A DNA stretch of 64,000 bases from Chloromonas sp. AAM2 (GCA_004335635.1 QAXH01005654.1:62001-126000), one strand, 5' to 3'; positions 37,148 to 51,073 are shown, numbered from the stretch's first letter. Program-made: numbers and translations. Notes: generated from the letters alone by a model not told the origin.

Positions 37148-38473
37148 CTCGGGCAACAGAAGCATGTTGAAGCACGTGTGGACGGGACGAGTCCGCCAAC
37201 GTATGTCATGAGGGCATGTTCAAGGCGTCCATTGTCGTGTGTTTTCAGGTTGGTCACTCGTTGAGGACACTCAGGCAACGCCCAAGCCTCCGAGACCAAG
37301 CACAAGCTGTTGTTCGTAACCATAAGCAGGGAGTTTCAGGGCCCAAGTGTAGCTGATTGCTTCTGCAGCGGTACAAGAACTGCCAAGCGTAGTTCAACTC
37401 AAGCTTGAGTGGCTGCCTGCAGTGCAAGCCCTTGGGCATGCCTCACATAGGCGGCCACTTTTCCGCAGGGTCAACGGTTGCTGTAGCCAATGCTTGTCTC
37501 GACTGCTTCTACTGCGCTGCCCACCCTTCTGCTCAAGAGGCCTGCAGCCTGACACGTTAGGCCAGCCACCTGGTTGTCCTTGCAAATTTAAGGCCATGTG
37601 GAGTTGTTTGGCAGAATTTCACACGAGCTGACGCGTGGACGGTCACATGGCAATGTAAAATGCGTTTGATACCGCCCTCATCCAGTTCCTGTTGATACCA
37701 CTCTGCCACGAGACATCACAAAAGGTCAGGACAATGCGGCCAAAGTTCAGGACATGCGGGTGCAGAGCAGATGAGAGCTGACAAGCGTAACAGCTGTACA
37801 GGGTGTGGCTCTCCATGCAGACTGGATAGGGAGTGGCTGAGCGAGCCCCCGACAACGCTGCGTGGCAGCTTGGCTTGATCACTATTTAACTGATCACCAG
37901 GGCAATGACTGCAAGCACTAGGTGTGCAGCACACTCCTCGTCGTGCCCTCAGCCTTCACAGTGTGGGGCAGTGTGTGCTATGGATAGAAGCGATGCTGCT
38001 ACTGCTGTTTTTGAATGAAACTGATTCAACCCCAATGCAAAGAGGGAGCGCACACCAGGAAGCACGTCCAACGCAAATTGACAAAATTACTCCTAGTAAA
38101 GGGGGATTTATCAGCTGTGCCTGTCAGTTTCCGCCGAGAAGTTTCACAAAGCCTTAGCAACGTACCATGCACGTATTTGTTTCCATGTTTTCCGTGGAGG
38201 GACTCCACAGACGCGACGTAACCACTCATGGTGTCTATAAGCAGGTATCTGAACCAGTTCATGATCGCCTCTAAAGCTCACTGGGGTGATTAACGGAGCT
38301 GAATGGGAATGCCTAATCGTGATAACTTAGCCAGGTTGCGTAGGACCTGGGTTTGGGTGGACCAGCGTTTAGTTCGATTTCACTCCATCTCTTCATGCAG
38401 TCTGCTCATTTTTATAGCCCAGCACCAGCACTCATTTCTCACGCGTGAGAAAACTGATCTCCGATGACTCCGT

Positions 38474-38543
38474 ATTAGCAGGTCCTACACTGGTTCCAGT
38501 GGCGTTCTTGGAATTTGTCCCTGAACTGGCATACTTCTTTTTT
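38474..38543 (+). repeat. Dispersed T-tract element, extended copy 5
   Basis: Two mismatches in the core (TGTCCCTGAACTGGCATAC), then TTCTTTTTT and a C-run. Similarity to copy 8 extends about 40 bp upstream (CCTACACTGGTTCCAG). Confidence 0.75.
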
Positions 38544-39140
38544 CCCCCTCTCCATGGTGAAAGTGCCAACCAGGACAGCAGCTCACTATATTCAGTAGTA
38601 CGATGACATCATGGAGGGCACTGTCATGAGGGACATCTTGTTGGACAATCAGGACGTGATGGCAGGATCAATAAGAGTTCACTCGGCATTGACCATGCAC
38701 TGTCCAGGAGCATGAGTACCGTGCGCGCAGACAGAGCAGAACTCAACGACGAAACTCTAACGCAGTGCTTCGTCCGCGCGACGACTTGGAACTCACCCTG
38801 ACACATGAACACGAACTGCACCGACACGTCATGTGACACATGAAAACGCTCGCAGTGCACACGCCGACCGTCCCACAATTTCCACAATTCAGACGGGCCC
38901 ATCCAGCCAAACAACCGCGCTGCGGTTTACCATCACCTCCGGCCTGCATTCTGCTAGGAATAGTTTTTGAATAGAGACCTTGCCACGTCAGGAGGCCCTT
39001 CCAACAACTCCGCCAATACAACCTCTCACAGCTTCTTAGAGAATGAGGCCCTGCATGGAAGGCTCTAGTGTTGTCTGCACGCGTGTCGTGCTTCCGAACG
39101 CCTTGAACATGGCGTCAGCGGGGACCTCGTACGCACAGCA

Positions 39141-40829
39141 ATGGGCCGCCCAGACAGCCGAGGGATTATCCAGCCGAGCATGCTTGCCACGCCCACCCAG
39201 CCTGGTATTCGACATCGAGGTGCGCAGTTCGCAACTTCTGAGAGAGGGCTTCTGATACGGGCCAGATTTATGCCACATCATCAAGGTTCTCGGACAGTGC
39301 ATAGCTCCTCTTCGCCGCGTGTCTGTGGCACAGAGCTGCATTATGATTGTTGCAGAGGAAGAGACGATATAGATATTGTCTTGCTGCCGCCTCTCCGTCT
39401 GCAGCTTGATGACACCCGCGCGGCTGCTGCCGGATCGAACTATGAGACTGAACTTGGCACCACAGAACTGAAGCGTTGGCTTGCTCCTGGCAGCACGGGC
39501 GAATTCAAGGTGCGCACGCCATGGGATATTTTTCGGCAAGAAGAATCTGACGTATTCTGGCGCGACTTTGCAAGTTTTTGTTTGGATTTCTCAACTTGTG
39601 TGGCGCCCTATAGTTGCTTATCAACAAAGACGTTGGGGCGTATGTCTATCGTAGAGCTTGCCGTTCGGAATTCCCATTGTCGCCGGGTCAGGCGGCTGAC
39701 ATGGCAGGCCAGGCGTGCTGGATTGTTTTGTGCCGACAGCTTTGCCCAACCACTCATCATGCATTCCACACGCCTTTGTTTGTTGCAGTTGCGAAACGAC
39801 GTGGAACAGGGCATGAGCCAGTGCGCCGCTGACTCACAGTCGGCCTTGGAGGCGAACCAAGCGCTTGCCACATACCTCACACGTCTGGGCTACTTCGTAC
39901 ACGTCCGCACAGCTCTCGGTGGCGGTGATGGCTTTGAGTGCTTGCGCAACCTTCGGCACGTGTTTTTGGCTGTGCACCCTCCTGGAGCTGCAGCTACTAC
40001 CAACCGGTTCGTGGTGAGTCACAGTGAGCATCTCTACATGGTTGGTTTTATATATATCTGCATGCATGCACCAGTCTGTCTATTCCAGCCTGTTGCTACT
40101 GGGACATGTCTGACAACTATTGTGCACTGCATGCAGGTGGACATGAGCTTTGCAGAACAGTTCAGAATCGCCAAGCCAACACCACGGTACAGCAGTCTTC
40201 TGGCGTGTGTACCCGAGGTTTTTGTGGCGCCGGAGGCAGCAGTGGCACCGCTGGTCAACTTCTTGTGCCAGGTCAGTGCCCTACGTGCAGGACCACTCGG
40301 CTGACATGTTGGCTTCACGTGCTGCCGCAAATCCATGCTGCAACTGCTCTTGGAAGACTGATTAACAAGGTTGTCTATTGTTCTGCAGGAAATGGCCATT
40401 GCTTTCCGTGCGACCGGAGTGGTGCTGCCCCCATGGCGCCAGACTAACAGCATGCTTAGCAAATGGCTGCCTCGCAAGTCGCTGGATGAGCAGGTGCCTC
40501 GGAGCATCTCGTCCGCTGGTGCTATGCCTGCACATCAGGCAGCAGCAGGGCCTATGCCGCGCAGATCAATGGATACACCTGCAGCAGCTCAGGTGTATGG
40601 CCACTGGACACAGGCTGCCACATATGCTGTGCAGAAGGCGGCACCCGTTGCACCCACCCTCAGCATTCAACAGCATGCGCAGCAGCAGCGCAGCAAGCTA
40701 CAGCAGAGCGATTCCACCACCACTGAAACTTATAGCGCCAGCAGGAGGGTTGGCCTTGTCAAACCAATTGTGTGCGAGCCAAAACTCAAGCTGGTGGGCG
40801 GCAACTTCGCTTCGATCGGGTTTCCTTAA
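39141..40829 (+). CDS. DUF506 (PDDEXK_6) family protein
   Basis: The last two exons are secure: 40137-40271 and 40389-40829. They encode VDMSFAEQFRIAKPTPRYSS, CVPEVFVAPE and VVLPPWRQTNSMLSKWLP, which follow the DUF506 pattern ('F...FEIARPT..Y..LL..LP.VFVG' and 'PPWR...YM..KW'). The preceding exon, ending 40013, has ANQALATYLTRLGYFVHVRT, the family's strand-helix before the nuclease-like core. Upstream, the frame is open back to the ATG at 39141. However, 39520-39788 looks intronic (T-rich, acceptor at 39788), and a donor at GAATTCAAG|GTGCGC (39510) would fit in phase, so the N-terminal half is provisional. DUF506 proteins are plant and algal, PDDEXK-like, and poorly understood. The C-terminal tail is Ala/Gln-rich. 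No plausible neighbour partner is seen. Confidence 0.75.
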
Positions 40830-42767
40830 GCAAAGGAGTGGATGGTTGCCTGTTCGCTGGCGTGCTGGAGTCTGCCACGTCGGCCTCCTGATGCCTCAGC
40901 TACCATGGAGTGAAACACCAAATGTATCTAGTACCAGAGAGGCGCGAGAATGAACGCAATAGTTGAGGATTGGGCGGTTTTGGAGATGATGTCCGTTGCC
41001 AAATGCTCTTTGGCAAGCTGAACTGGTTTTTGCCAGAGTGCAATGTTGTTTGTTGCATTGGTCTTGCAATTCTTCTTCTGCTGGAAGATCATAAGTTGGA
41101 TGGTGCCCATACAATCGGCAGAGCAGTGACATGCGAGGTAAACGAATGTGGGCCTCTGCACAGACAGGATTTACACCATCTACACACAGCACTGCAATCA
41201 GCATGCATGCGCAGTCGGGAGGACTGCTATGTGAGAGCTAGGCAAACTGGAATGAGTTTGGGTTTTGCTGATTGGCGAACCTAACTCATGCTGGCGGTTA
41301 TGGCACAGTTTTGACGTCTATGTGCCAGGCATACGAGTTTTGCACCAGGGACGGAGGAATGTGGAACTGAGGAACTGAGGAAGGCCACAGGACAACAACT
41401 GTTAACTACTGTTCAGCAACCATCCAACCTTCCACGGACAGGACAGAGATTCATACACAGCATGCCAGTGTGGCACAAGCTTTTCATAGTACAGTTACGC
41501 ACGACATGTACTTTTGGTTTGTAGTGTAGAATGGTTCGCCGTTTTTGGAGTTGAAGAAGAAAGGAGTTTTTGGTGGACATGTTGTAGTTGTGTGGGCCTT
41601 GCGCTGGTGGCATCCTTTTTCGCACTTGGCTCTGTGTCATGTTTTACAGTTGGTAGCCAGGTGGTCTCATCATGAACTCTTTGGCGTGCAGCTGTGACTG
41701 CGACATTCATACTTGGGACCCTTGTCGCGCACACGCATACTTAGCGTTGGTTACGTGCAGGACAGCAGCTGCACTGACATTCATTTTGTCGGCACCGCAC
41801 ACGGAACTGTTGCCCTCAGGAGTACTGTGAAGCCCAGTAGTTGCCTTGTCAGGTACTCAAGGTATGCACTTTTTTTTCTTTAATTTGACATTTGCGGTCG
41901 TTGCTTTGATTGAATTAGTGTTGAGAATGGTGGTGTGGCCAATGCCCATGATGCAATTTCATTTATAACGGAGAAGCCATGGTCAGTGTGTCCTCTTGCA
42001 ATGTAACACTCGGCCTCCTTCGCGTGACACTGTACTAAGGGGCTCAGGTCAGCAGCACAGCCAGTACAAACTTATTGACAGGTCTGCAAGTAGAAACTCA
42101 CTTTGTCTGCAAGTACTGTGCTGTGTACATGTACAGTACTGTTTCTACTTTGCTGTCATTCTTCATCACTTCACACATTCCAAGTACAAATATGACAGCT
42201 TCCGTGAGGTTGTGCTGCTGCAGCAGACCTCCGGCCTTTGTGTGCGCCGCCCCGTGTGTGGCATCCTGCCATTCATGCAGTAGACCATGGAACCAGGCTG
42301 GGGTGCTGTCCACTACGTTGCTGAACAACACCCCATGCTGCTCTTTGCCATCTGCCGCCATGCACGGGAATGGGTTCCCCATGCACACTGCCTGTGTGTG
42401 GTGGCAGAGGCAGCAAGACATTCCCTGCACTAAACCCTGCACAGCTCGCTGTTTTACAAATGATCCAAATACTGGTTCGAAGCAGGCCTCACCGGTGTAT
42501 CCGGCTGCAGGAATCCTGCCCGACGGAATGCCGCAAAGGTGAAGCCAACCTTCTCCTCATGATCTCTATTCCTTTTGCTGCCGCTGCTGCTGCTGCTTTC
42601 TGATGCATTTGATCCTGTGGACGTGCGGACGTGCGGAGGCCCCGGAGGTGCCGGAGGCCCGGACCGAAACCCTGACACACTTGAAATGGTGCACCGAATG
42701 GAGGTAACTCGCTTCGGACTATTTTGCTCGCGTTTCGTGAACTGGCCTACGCTGTGATCTTATCTCA

Positions 42768-42865
42768 TTTTTGAAATGAGAGGCGGCGACGCACATGGGA
42801 AGCTGTGCGGAAGCTGGCGCAGGTCGTAAGGCAGAGTCGCACTTCAAAATTACGAGCGGACAAGA
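42768..42865 (+). repeat. Second dispersed repeat, copy B
   Basis: Matches 30718-30795 from GAAATGAGAGGCGGCGACGC through GGCAGAGTCG to GACAAGA, with a few insertions. Confidence 0.6.
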
Positions 42866-43411
42866 TCACGACGTTGGACAAACCACGTTAGACAAACATT
42901 GGACAAACACGTTGGACACCCGACTTTAGACAAACCAGAACAGACAGGTGATGGCCCTTGAGAGGCCTTGTACCATGCTCGCACCTTGCAAGGCAGCGTA
43001 TTCAAACTTTGCGATGCCCAAGTGCAGGAAAATTGGTAAGTTTCCAAGATGAAGTCAGCTTGCAAACACGAACTCAAAGCTCCAGAACAGGACAGGATGA
43101 CACCTTCCCCATCCACCCTCACCTCGAGAAAAAGGAAGCGGACCACCGAAGACCCACCACTGGACAAGGACCAGGCACCGCCTCCACTACCTCCTCCTCC
43201 ATCCCCGCCGGACACAGAGGCAGAGCAACCAAGAAGAGAGGATTGAAAACAGGCTGTGGGACGTCTTTGGGCGCAGCACACGAGTTTGCTAGAGAGAGGA
43301 ACTTGGTGGCGACTTACATTACCGACTTTTGAAACCACACGTCAGCACGGCAGACATGACCCATCACGGTAACCATTTTTACACTGGTGCCAATCTGAGA
43401 ATCTATGACTG

Positions 43412-43440
43412 AAAAAAAGAAAGTTTGCCAGTTCTGGGAA
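43412..43440 (-). repeat. Dispersed T-tract core element, copy 6
   Basis: Minus strand TTCCCAGAACTGGCAAAC followed by TTTCTTTTTTT. Confidence 0.75.
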
Positions 43441-43938
43441 AGTTTGTGTGAATAGGTCTGTATTACCACCAGGAACCATTGTGTGTCAGTCAAACATGTG
43501 TATGTGTGTGTGAACCGCACATGGGGTGAACAGCGGGGTGAACATCGCGCGTTGTGGTAGACGGTGCATTGCCATTTCTGGGACAGCAAACCAGGACTAG
43601 ACAGGAACCACAGTGTCAAAAGACGAACTGAACGTGTGTGTGACCCGTCCTGACCGAGTTCCTCAGAAGTCTGTAATGATAATATTGGAATATCATTGTG
43701 TGACATTACGTTCTGAATCTCTGACAATCTACAACCACTTCTCACTGTCCCTGTCCCAGTATTGGCAGTCGCCAGCGCCTACCAATACCAGCATCAGCAA
43801 CACATCCCAGTAGCAGATGACACTAACCCAACACCACAATGGGCACACTTTCACCACCGTAAAAACTTAGTATGAACACACTCCTGAAAAAACTAGGCCC
43901 ACAGACAACTGACAGCCTCACGGTGCCAGTCTTAAAAC

Positions 43939-43966
43939 TGTCCCAGAACTGGCAAACTTCTTTTTT
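43939..43966 (+). repeat. Dispersed T-tract core element, copy 7
   Basis: Exact core, then TTCTTTTTT. Upstream 60-70 bp resemble copy 9 (ACTCCTGA ... CACGG.GCCA ... AAACTGTC). Confidence 0.78.
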
Positions 43967-44149
43967 GTTTTTACGGTTTTTTACGGTTCGTGCCTCGTAT
44001 AACAAGTCATGATATGTTGTAACCATGTGTTGACTGTGTCACTACACTCTGTCCACCACTTGTGTCCTAGTATACATCTCATTGAACACACCAAATATGC
44101 GAGAAATCACACCTTAAAAACGTCCTCAATCCAAGACCCACCGAGCCAC

Positions 44150-44225
44150 TCACTATTACCAGGCCCTACACTGGTTCCAGATACGTTCTAGGAAATTGTC
44201 TCAGAACTGGCAAACTTCTTTTTTT
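44150..44225 (+). repeat. Dispersed T-tract element, extended copy 8
   Basis: Core with one mismatch plus TTCTTTTTTT and a C-run. Shares about 80 bp with copy 5, including CCTACACTGGTTCCAG. Confidence 0.78.
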
Positions 44226-45113
44226 CCCCCCAAGTAGGTGACCCCTTCACCAAGGGCCATCAGCATGGCACACGTGTGAGATGCCTCTTGGATAAACTGT
44301 GCTAGAGGCCATTGCTGAGGGCACAGCTGCGGACGGTGCACAAGACGAAGCCAATGATCCGCAACCCAATGACTGGAGCAGTCGAGTGGAAGCCGAATGC
44401 TTGCCGCTTGACTGTGTCTCCCAATATTGGTGGTTGACAGACCCCTGGGGTGCAGTTCCCCTTGCAGTTAAACCCTATACAATGTAGGATGATCGGATAC
44501 TGGGACGATCGGAAATAGGGCATGACACACAAGAACAACAACGAGTCTGCATGAGCGACTTCAGAAGGCAGCACCCGTTGCACCCACCCCCACCATTCCC
44601 AGTATCAGCTGACACGGGTGGAGGCCAGACTGGTCATATACAAGTATGAAGTGGCTGCGCACACTTTGCAGCAATGGAAAAACAAAACCACTCAGACAAC
44701 ACACAGCTGTCACGCCAGAGCTGCAATGCTGAAAGGCTGATCGTGTCTTGCGAGGGTTGCACCTCGAACTGTCTGCCTGACGACTTGGATGATGAATTGT
44801 GTTATCGCCTTGTCAGCGTTTTTCCTGCCATCTGCAGGGGGAAAAGCGCTCGCGCCAGGCTATCAGCATGGCTTTAGTCCAGGAACCAACCCCTACACAG
44901 TGGTACATGCAGTCAAACCTGACGTTTGATCCCACGCGCTGCGGTAGGACGCACAGTAATCGCACGTTATTCACTTCAGTCTCGAGGATCTGCCAACAGC
45001 AGTGTGAGAGAGGATGCGCAACACTCCTGAGAAAGGACACTCCTGAGAACACTAGTTTCACACTCAGCTGACCGCATCACGGCGCCACACAGAAACTGTC
45101 AGAAACTGTCGCC

Positions 45114-45138
45114 TGTCAGACCTGGCAAACTTTTTTTT
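45114..45138 (+). repeat. Dispersed T-tract core element, copy 9
   Basis: Degenerate left half, intact CTGGCAAAC and an eight-T run. The upstream flank is related to copy 7. Confidence 0.65.
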
Positions 45139-45864
45139 GATTGCCTTGTCAACCTCTTACAAGGAGGGTGTGCACACTACACGTACTATCACCGTTCATC
45201 AGTCAATGACACGTGTGTGTTGACATGTTAATCACTGCCATGACTTGTTGTCAACAACGACACAGAACTGTAGCCCGCAAAAGTAATACATTCAAGTCAC
45301 TCAACCAGGGGGCGACCAAACCCACTCGTCACGTACAGATGGAGTACCAATCACACATCGCCAGAGCTGAAACAGCTGTGGGGTTGATGCGGTATGACAA
45401 AATATATTGTTAGGGTAACCATTGCATGTGTCTTTGCCTGGCTTGGCACGTCTTCGCCACACTATCGCCGATACCGAGCCCAACTCTGAAGTGAGGGACT
45501 GTAGGCCTGCAAGCTGTTGTTCAAAACCTGTCCTGTGCAACCTGCCGGGGGTAGTGCGACACATTGTGGCCTTGCCTTCTGGATCAACCAGATATACGAT
45601 CCAACCGCAAGTGCAGTGCATGACATTGGCGTGTCTTCATGCAATTATCTGTAAATTGAAACCCTACCCCGGGAACCGGCGGCCGAAACCGTGCAAAATG
45701 ACGTTTGGGCGCCAGGGTTCTTCGACCCAGGCCAACCGTCGCTTTTGGGTGTGTTTTTGCGTAAATCTAGGCACGCAAGGGCTGCCCGGGTGTGCACTAC
45801 AACCCGTGCCCTGTCAGTTGCTCTGGCTGCTGCACGCTACCCTATTGCTGGGTTCGCGCTGCAG

Positions 45865-48800
45865 ATGATGAGGTCTTTGCTACCAACATCCTTCAACGCT
45901 CCCAGGTCTGCAGGAGTGCATGCCAATGGCAGCCTGGGGCATTTTGCTCTGCTGCCTCGGGCAGTGATCAGCCCGCCATGCCTGTCGGCGATGAGGGCCA
46001 TGGCAAGCACCGTGGAAGCTGCTCCTCTTATAGCGGAGAGTGCCGGTGAGTCAGGGTACGGAACATGGTTCACGGCAGGGGCCGGCATGCAGGGGGCATG
46101 TACCGCATGTGCGCGAAAACTCGTTTGTCTTCTGCAAGCAGGCTTTCAAAGGACAACGCCCCAGCGTTTGTGCAGCAAGCAGGCAGGCGGCAGCCATCAG
46201 TGACTATCCCTCCACTGCACTGCACATGCACTGAGACTGCCTCCGTTGTGAGGTAGCCACTGTTGTGATGTGGCTCCACCCCAGGCCACGCGCAAGAAAT
46301 TTTACAATGCCAACAAGTGTCAAGTGGCGCTCGTATGTGGTTGGCTCACACAGGTTCAAGCCCGAAGCCTCGCAGCAGCAGAGCACCTCGCCGAAAGGCC
46401 GACAAAGCCAAGCGCCCAGCCCTTCAGCAGCTGCCCCAACGAGTGTCCGTGATGCCTGGGGTCGGCCTGAAGTACGAGCAGCTCATGCGGGCTCACAACA
46501 TCAGGACTGTCAGCGATCTCATGAAGAAACACGTGGAGGAGCATGGGAGGCAGATGGAGCGCACTGAGCAGTTTCTCAAGGTAATGCGCTGAGCTGCCGG
46601 TTGCCTTTGCCAAGGAACTACCTTAGCAGAGATTAAGCAAGGCCAGGTCACCGACATAAATGCAAATTTATGAGCATGGGTAAGGACAGCTGCAGGGCCA
46701 GGCCTGCAGCATGGACAGTCAGACGCCTCAACCCTGCCCTACACGGCGAGGTTAGAGATTTGTCCACTGAGGCTTGCTGGTGCTGACAATGGACATGGAC
46801 CTGTCACCAGGGTGTTCCTCAAGTGCTACTAATGGTTTCTGAGTCAGTGTCTGCAGACTTGAGCAGATTTCTTGCACTGTGTGTTGCACGATGGAAAATG
46901 ATGAACGATGGTAGAAACAAACCCTGTCTTATTGTTGCAGTCGAGGCCACCCGGGTGCCACCAGGTGTGGCCACCTGGAGACATTCAATCTACTGTTTTA
47001 TTACTGTTATCGTTAAACATGGACGTGGGTCGTTGCCCCGCAGGAGCAGGTGGGCATCAACAACGCCGGCTGCCTGCGCAGCATCACCGAGTACCTGGGA
47101 CAGAAGCACGACGAGCTGAAGCGGGCGCTGCAGCAGGAGGGGCATGAGGCGGGGGCCGTGCCCACATGGCTGCAGCCCAAGGTCACGCTAAGCGTGGAAG
47201 GGAACATCTCAGCGGGAAAGAGCACCTTCCTGCGCATTCTGGAGGGCAAGGGGCTGATGGACACAAAGCTACAGGTGATACTTTCATTTGCATTTTCAAA
47301 TCTGAGCCAGATTGTTAGGCATAATTTGTATGCAAAAAGTTATCTTGAGGGGCAGGGTTGTGAATGGTCCCAGGCAGGAGTGCATCTCAAGGATGTGGTT
47401 GTCATGTCGATGGTGTGCCGACTGTCTGTTGCATGATCATGAAGATAACAGCAAATAACGTGTGCAGCCGTCCTTGGCGGAATTGCATGCTCCTATCTGG
47501 CCAGCATCATGCCCAGTCACCATGCTGTAGCCATGCGCACAATAGTAAGGCTGTCACCGACATGACCGTTCCAGCTCAGCATTCATTGCAACCCAATCCC
47601 GTTCCTGCCTTGCTTGTGTCTTTGGAACTCGTTTCTGCATTAGCTCACCCCCCTGACCTCTGCAGTGCAGCGCCCTCCCTGCCGTCCACCACCATTAGTA
47701 TCGACCTGCTATTGCAACGTGCCTTACACTGACAGGTTGTTCCTGAGCCTGTGGAAAAGTGGCAGTCGGTGGGGGCTGCCAAGGTCAACCTCCTGATGGA
47801 GTTCTACAAGGCGCCCGAACGCTTCGCCTACACATTCCAGAACTATGTCTTTCTCACTCGCATGATCCAGGTGTGCAGGCATGCATGGATTGCACGCTAA
47901 CCAGTCGAAAGCAATCAGTGACGCAGGTGTGGCTGCATGCTGGCGTGGAATGCACGCTAACAGGCTGGCAGCAGCACTAGTCAGGCCAGCTAGCCTGACC
48001 ATCACACATCACACATGGCTGACTCTAGTGTGTCTAGTGTGTCATCTCATTATCATTGTTACATGGCTTATCATGGTTTCGCCCACAGTACAGTACTACA
48101 GTGCAGCTGTAGGCTGTAACCACATGGAGGCTTGCTGATGTGGCCAAGGCCATGTCAAGGCCTGTGAATCCGTTTCTACCAAATTCTGCATGTTAGCCTT
48201 GGTTTTAATAGGACGCGGGCCCGTGCCGTGTACAGCCACATGCCTACACACACTTGATATGTGCCTCTGTGCCCCTTCACACGCGTGTGTGAAGCCCTAC
48301 ATGTCAGCCTTGTGAGAGTCTCACGTGTCATTGGCTCAGGGACACAGGGCCCACAAAGCAACTCTGGCTGTGAAGGACAGAGGGCCCACACACACTGCGC
48401 ATGTGCCTTCCTGGCTGCACGTGCTGATGTGACATTCTTCACGCAGGAGCGCGAGAGCTACACTGCCGCTGCCATGTGCCGGTTACTGGAGCGCAGCATC
48501 TTCAGCGATAAGATGGTTTTTGTGCGCGCTGTGCATGCCGCAAAGCTCATGAACGACACCGAGCTGGAGATTTACAACTCATGGTGCGACACACTTGACA
48601 AGTCAAACACCGCCAGGGACAGGAGGTTGTACAGTCAGATCGAGAGCAACACATGCATGTCAGGCACAAGATGTATGTGCAGACATGGTACGATGCATGT
48701 GCAGACATGGTAAGATGTATGTGCAGACATGGTAAGGTGCATGTGCAGACATGGCAAGGTGCATGTGCAGATATGGTACGGTGCATGTGCAGACATGGTA

Positions 48801-51041
48801 ACATGCACGCTTGGTAAGATGCATGTGCAATACCCATGCAAAGCGTGCGGTTTTAGGCATGAAGCTGTGCATTCATCTAGCTTGGAGTTCATATGTAGAA
48901 GGCACAAGATGCATTTGCAAACCTAGCAACACCGATGCAAGGGCGTGGCACAGGCGGTCTGGGATGCACTAAGGTGGCCCACAAACAGTGAGAACCCGTC
49001 TTCCAACCCAACATTTTGTCAGAGCAGACATGTCACATGAATGGCAGCAGGGTTTCTTGGCAGCGAGCCGTGAGTGAGTGTGCCACCCTGCCCGCTCGCA
49101 GGTTTGACCCCGTCCTGTCCACTCTGCCCACCCTTGTGCCCAATGGCTTCATCTACCTGAGGGCCACTGTGAGTGTGGGGTGCAGGGAATGCGTACTGAA
49201 GCAGCTGGTTCTGCTGGTAACACAAGCCGGGGCGTGTCCTGCCATGGCTGTCATGACAGTTCAAGACACCACTGGTCTCATTCAGGCCTGCCTGCCTGCC
49301 TGCCTGCCTTGTCCATGACACTGCGAAAGCGCAGTCACTAACGCCTGAACCACGCATTTGTGCACAATCGCCATGACAATATCCATGACGATATCAAGGA
49401 CCAGCCATTCCAGGCCAACTCCCGTATACACAACCCTGCCAACAAACAACCATAGGTGTGTGCATGTGGCTGCAGCCCCAGACGTGTCACAACCGGCTGA
49501 AGAAGCGCGCCCGGGAGGAGGAGACCTCGGTCACACTGGACTACCTGCAGGTAGGGCACTGGTGGCGGGCGCTGCTGGTCAGCTGCAACAGGCCGGGTGA
49601 CAAGCGTACCGGCATGGCAAGTCACGGGGTTGCTACGATAGTTCTGAGAGACATGTTTGAATGCAACTGTGAGGTGTTGTCCGGCTCCATACCTAAACGT
49701 GCTCAAACTCCTTGGCACAAGCTTCTGGTCCTGTTTGAAACTATGGAGATCCTGTCCGGCCTTGCATGCGCCATCAGCTGTTTGCTGATCTGCATGAGAA
49801 TGTCGATGGGCTGTTATGCCTGCGTTGCTGATAAGTACTGGCTGCTGATTGTGACCTCAGTAGGACGTTGCCAGTTTACCAGGTGTTCAGACTTGTTTGG
49901 CCCAGTGTGACTGGCGTTGCATGCATGTCCCCAGGACCTGCATGCGAAGCACGAGGACTGGTTGTGGGCGGGCGGGGACGCGGTGGCGGCCAACGGGGCG
50001 CAGGATAAGTACCTGTGGCTGGGGCCCACGCAACAGGTCCTCACAAGTAGCAGGTGAGAACTGGCCAAGCAACACACAAGAAAGTAGTAGTACTCTACTC
50101 AAGTACACAGAGAAAAGTATGCAAAATGATAAGGTGGGCCAGGTCCTCACTAACAGCAGGTGAGGATCATGTAGCACATGGATTCTGGCAGGGCAGGCTT
50201 GGGCCCAGCTCTGCGAACGGGAAGGTGCTGACAGGAAGCGGGTCAGCCGGCACACGCAGGGCCAGCATGCCCCCGCAGGGAACCGGGAGAGCAACCTGTC
50301 TCAGGGGTCAGTTCACATGCATGTCACAAGCACTTGTGTCGTGAGTTGCAGTGGGGCGAGCATGTCAGTTGTGCGAGTTGTCGAAGCAAGAGCATGTGCG
50401 TTGTCTGCTGAGCCCTGCAGGCAAGCGCCCCCCCGGTCTAGCCTCAGCTCTCACCTGGCCCTGGGCGATCGCTTCTCCATCCACAGCCACCTGCCCGACC
50501 TGTCAGCCCACCAGCAGCAGCTGATCTCCACGGCCCGCCTGCCCGAGGTGCCCAAAGAGCTGGACAGGGCCATTCGCTTCCTGGATACGAGCAGGGGCGA
50601 GCACATGCACCCGCTGCTCCACACGGTGAGGAGGGTATTTCATTTCCGCTTCTGATGTGCTCAAATCATGGCAGCTGTCTTGAGCACGCTCTAGTTGTCC
50701 TCGATGGATCAAAGAGGAAGTGAGAAGGAGGTATTGCAAGGAGGTCTTGGGGTTTTGATGTGCTCAATGCTCTGGCAGCTACCTCAGGACTGCTCAAGTG
50801 CTATGATTTGGCACCACCGCGGCTTTGCAGTGTTGCTACCCCAGCCCAGGGCTGCAAACCATCAGCACCCACGCATATAGAGCTGTGAGCGATTTGACCC
50901 CTTTGAGTTTGACCAAGACGGTTTGTTTGCCGTGTGTTTGGTTGCAGATCCCTGCCCTAGTGATTGACTGTGAGACTGATGTGGATGTGGAGAGGGACGA
51001 GCAGTACAAAACACACGTGGCAGACCAGGTGAGTGAGAGAC

Positions 51042-51073
<32 letters not shown>

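Larger units (their letters stand above)
36110..39140. other. Gene-poor intergenic region
   Basis: About 3 kb with no supportable gene. It holds two core elements (37117-37147, 38474-38543), a (TG)n run near 36955-36971 and many short open frames without coding character. Confidence 0.5.
40830..45864. other. Gene-poor, repeat-bearing intergenic region
   Basis: About 5 kb without a gene I can support. It holds four core elements (43412-43440, 43939-43966, 44150-44225, 45114-45138), copy B of the second repeat (42768-42865), GT/GTT-rich tracts and GGACAAAC-type short repeats near 42875-42940. Open frames such as 42098-42442 (-) and 43049-43246 (+, with an RKRKR patch and Pro-rich tail) may be transposon debris. 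Confidence 0.5.

Noticed and set aside
39043..39198. Alternative first exon for the DUF506 gene (ends at FDIE|GTGCGC)
   Set aside because: Reads in another frame and no downstream acceptor joins it convincingly; the 39141 frame was kept as provisional.
42098..42442. 114-codon minus-strand frame
   Set aside because: Cys/His-rich but no recognisable domain or exon structure; left as possible transposon debris.
48655..48806. CRISPR-like regular repeats
   Set aside because: Period-22 tandem units without unique spacers, in a eukaryotic intron; an ordinary minisatellite.
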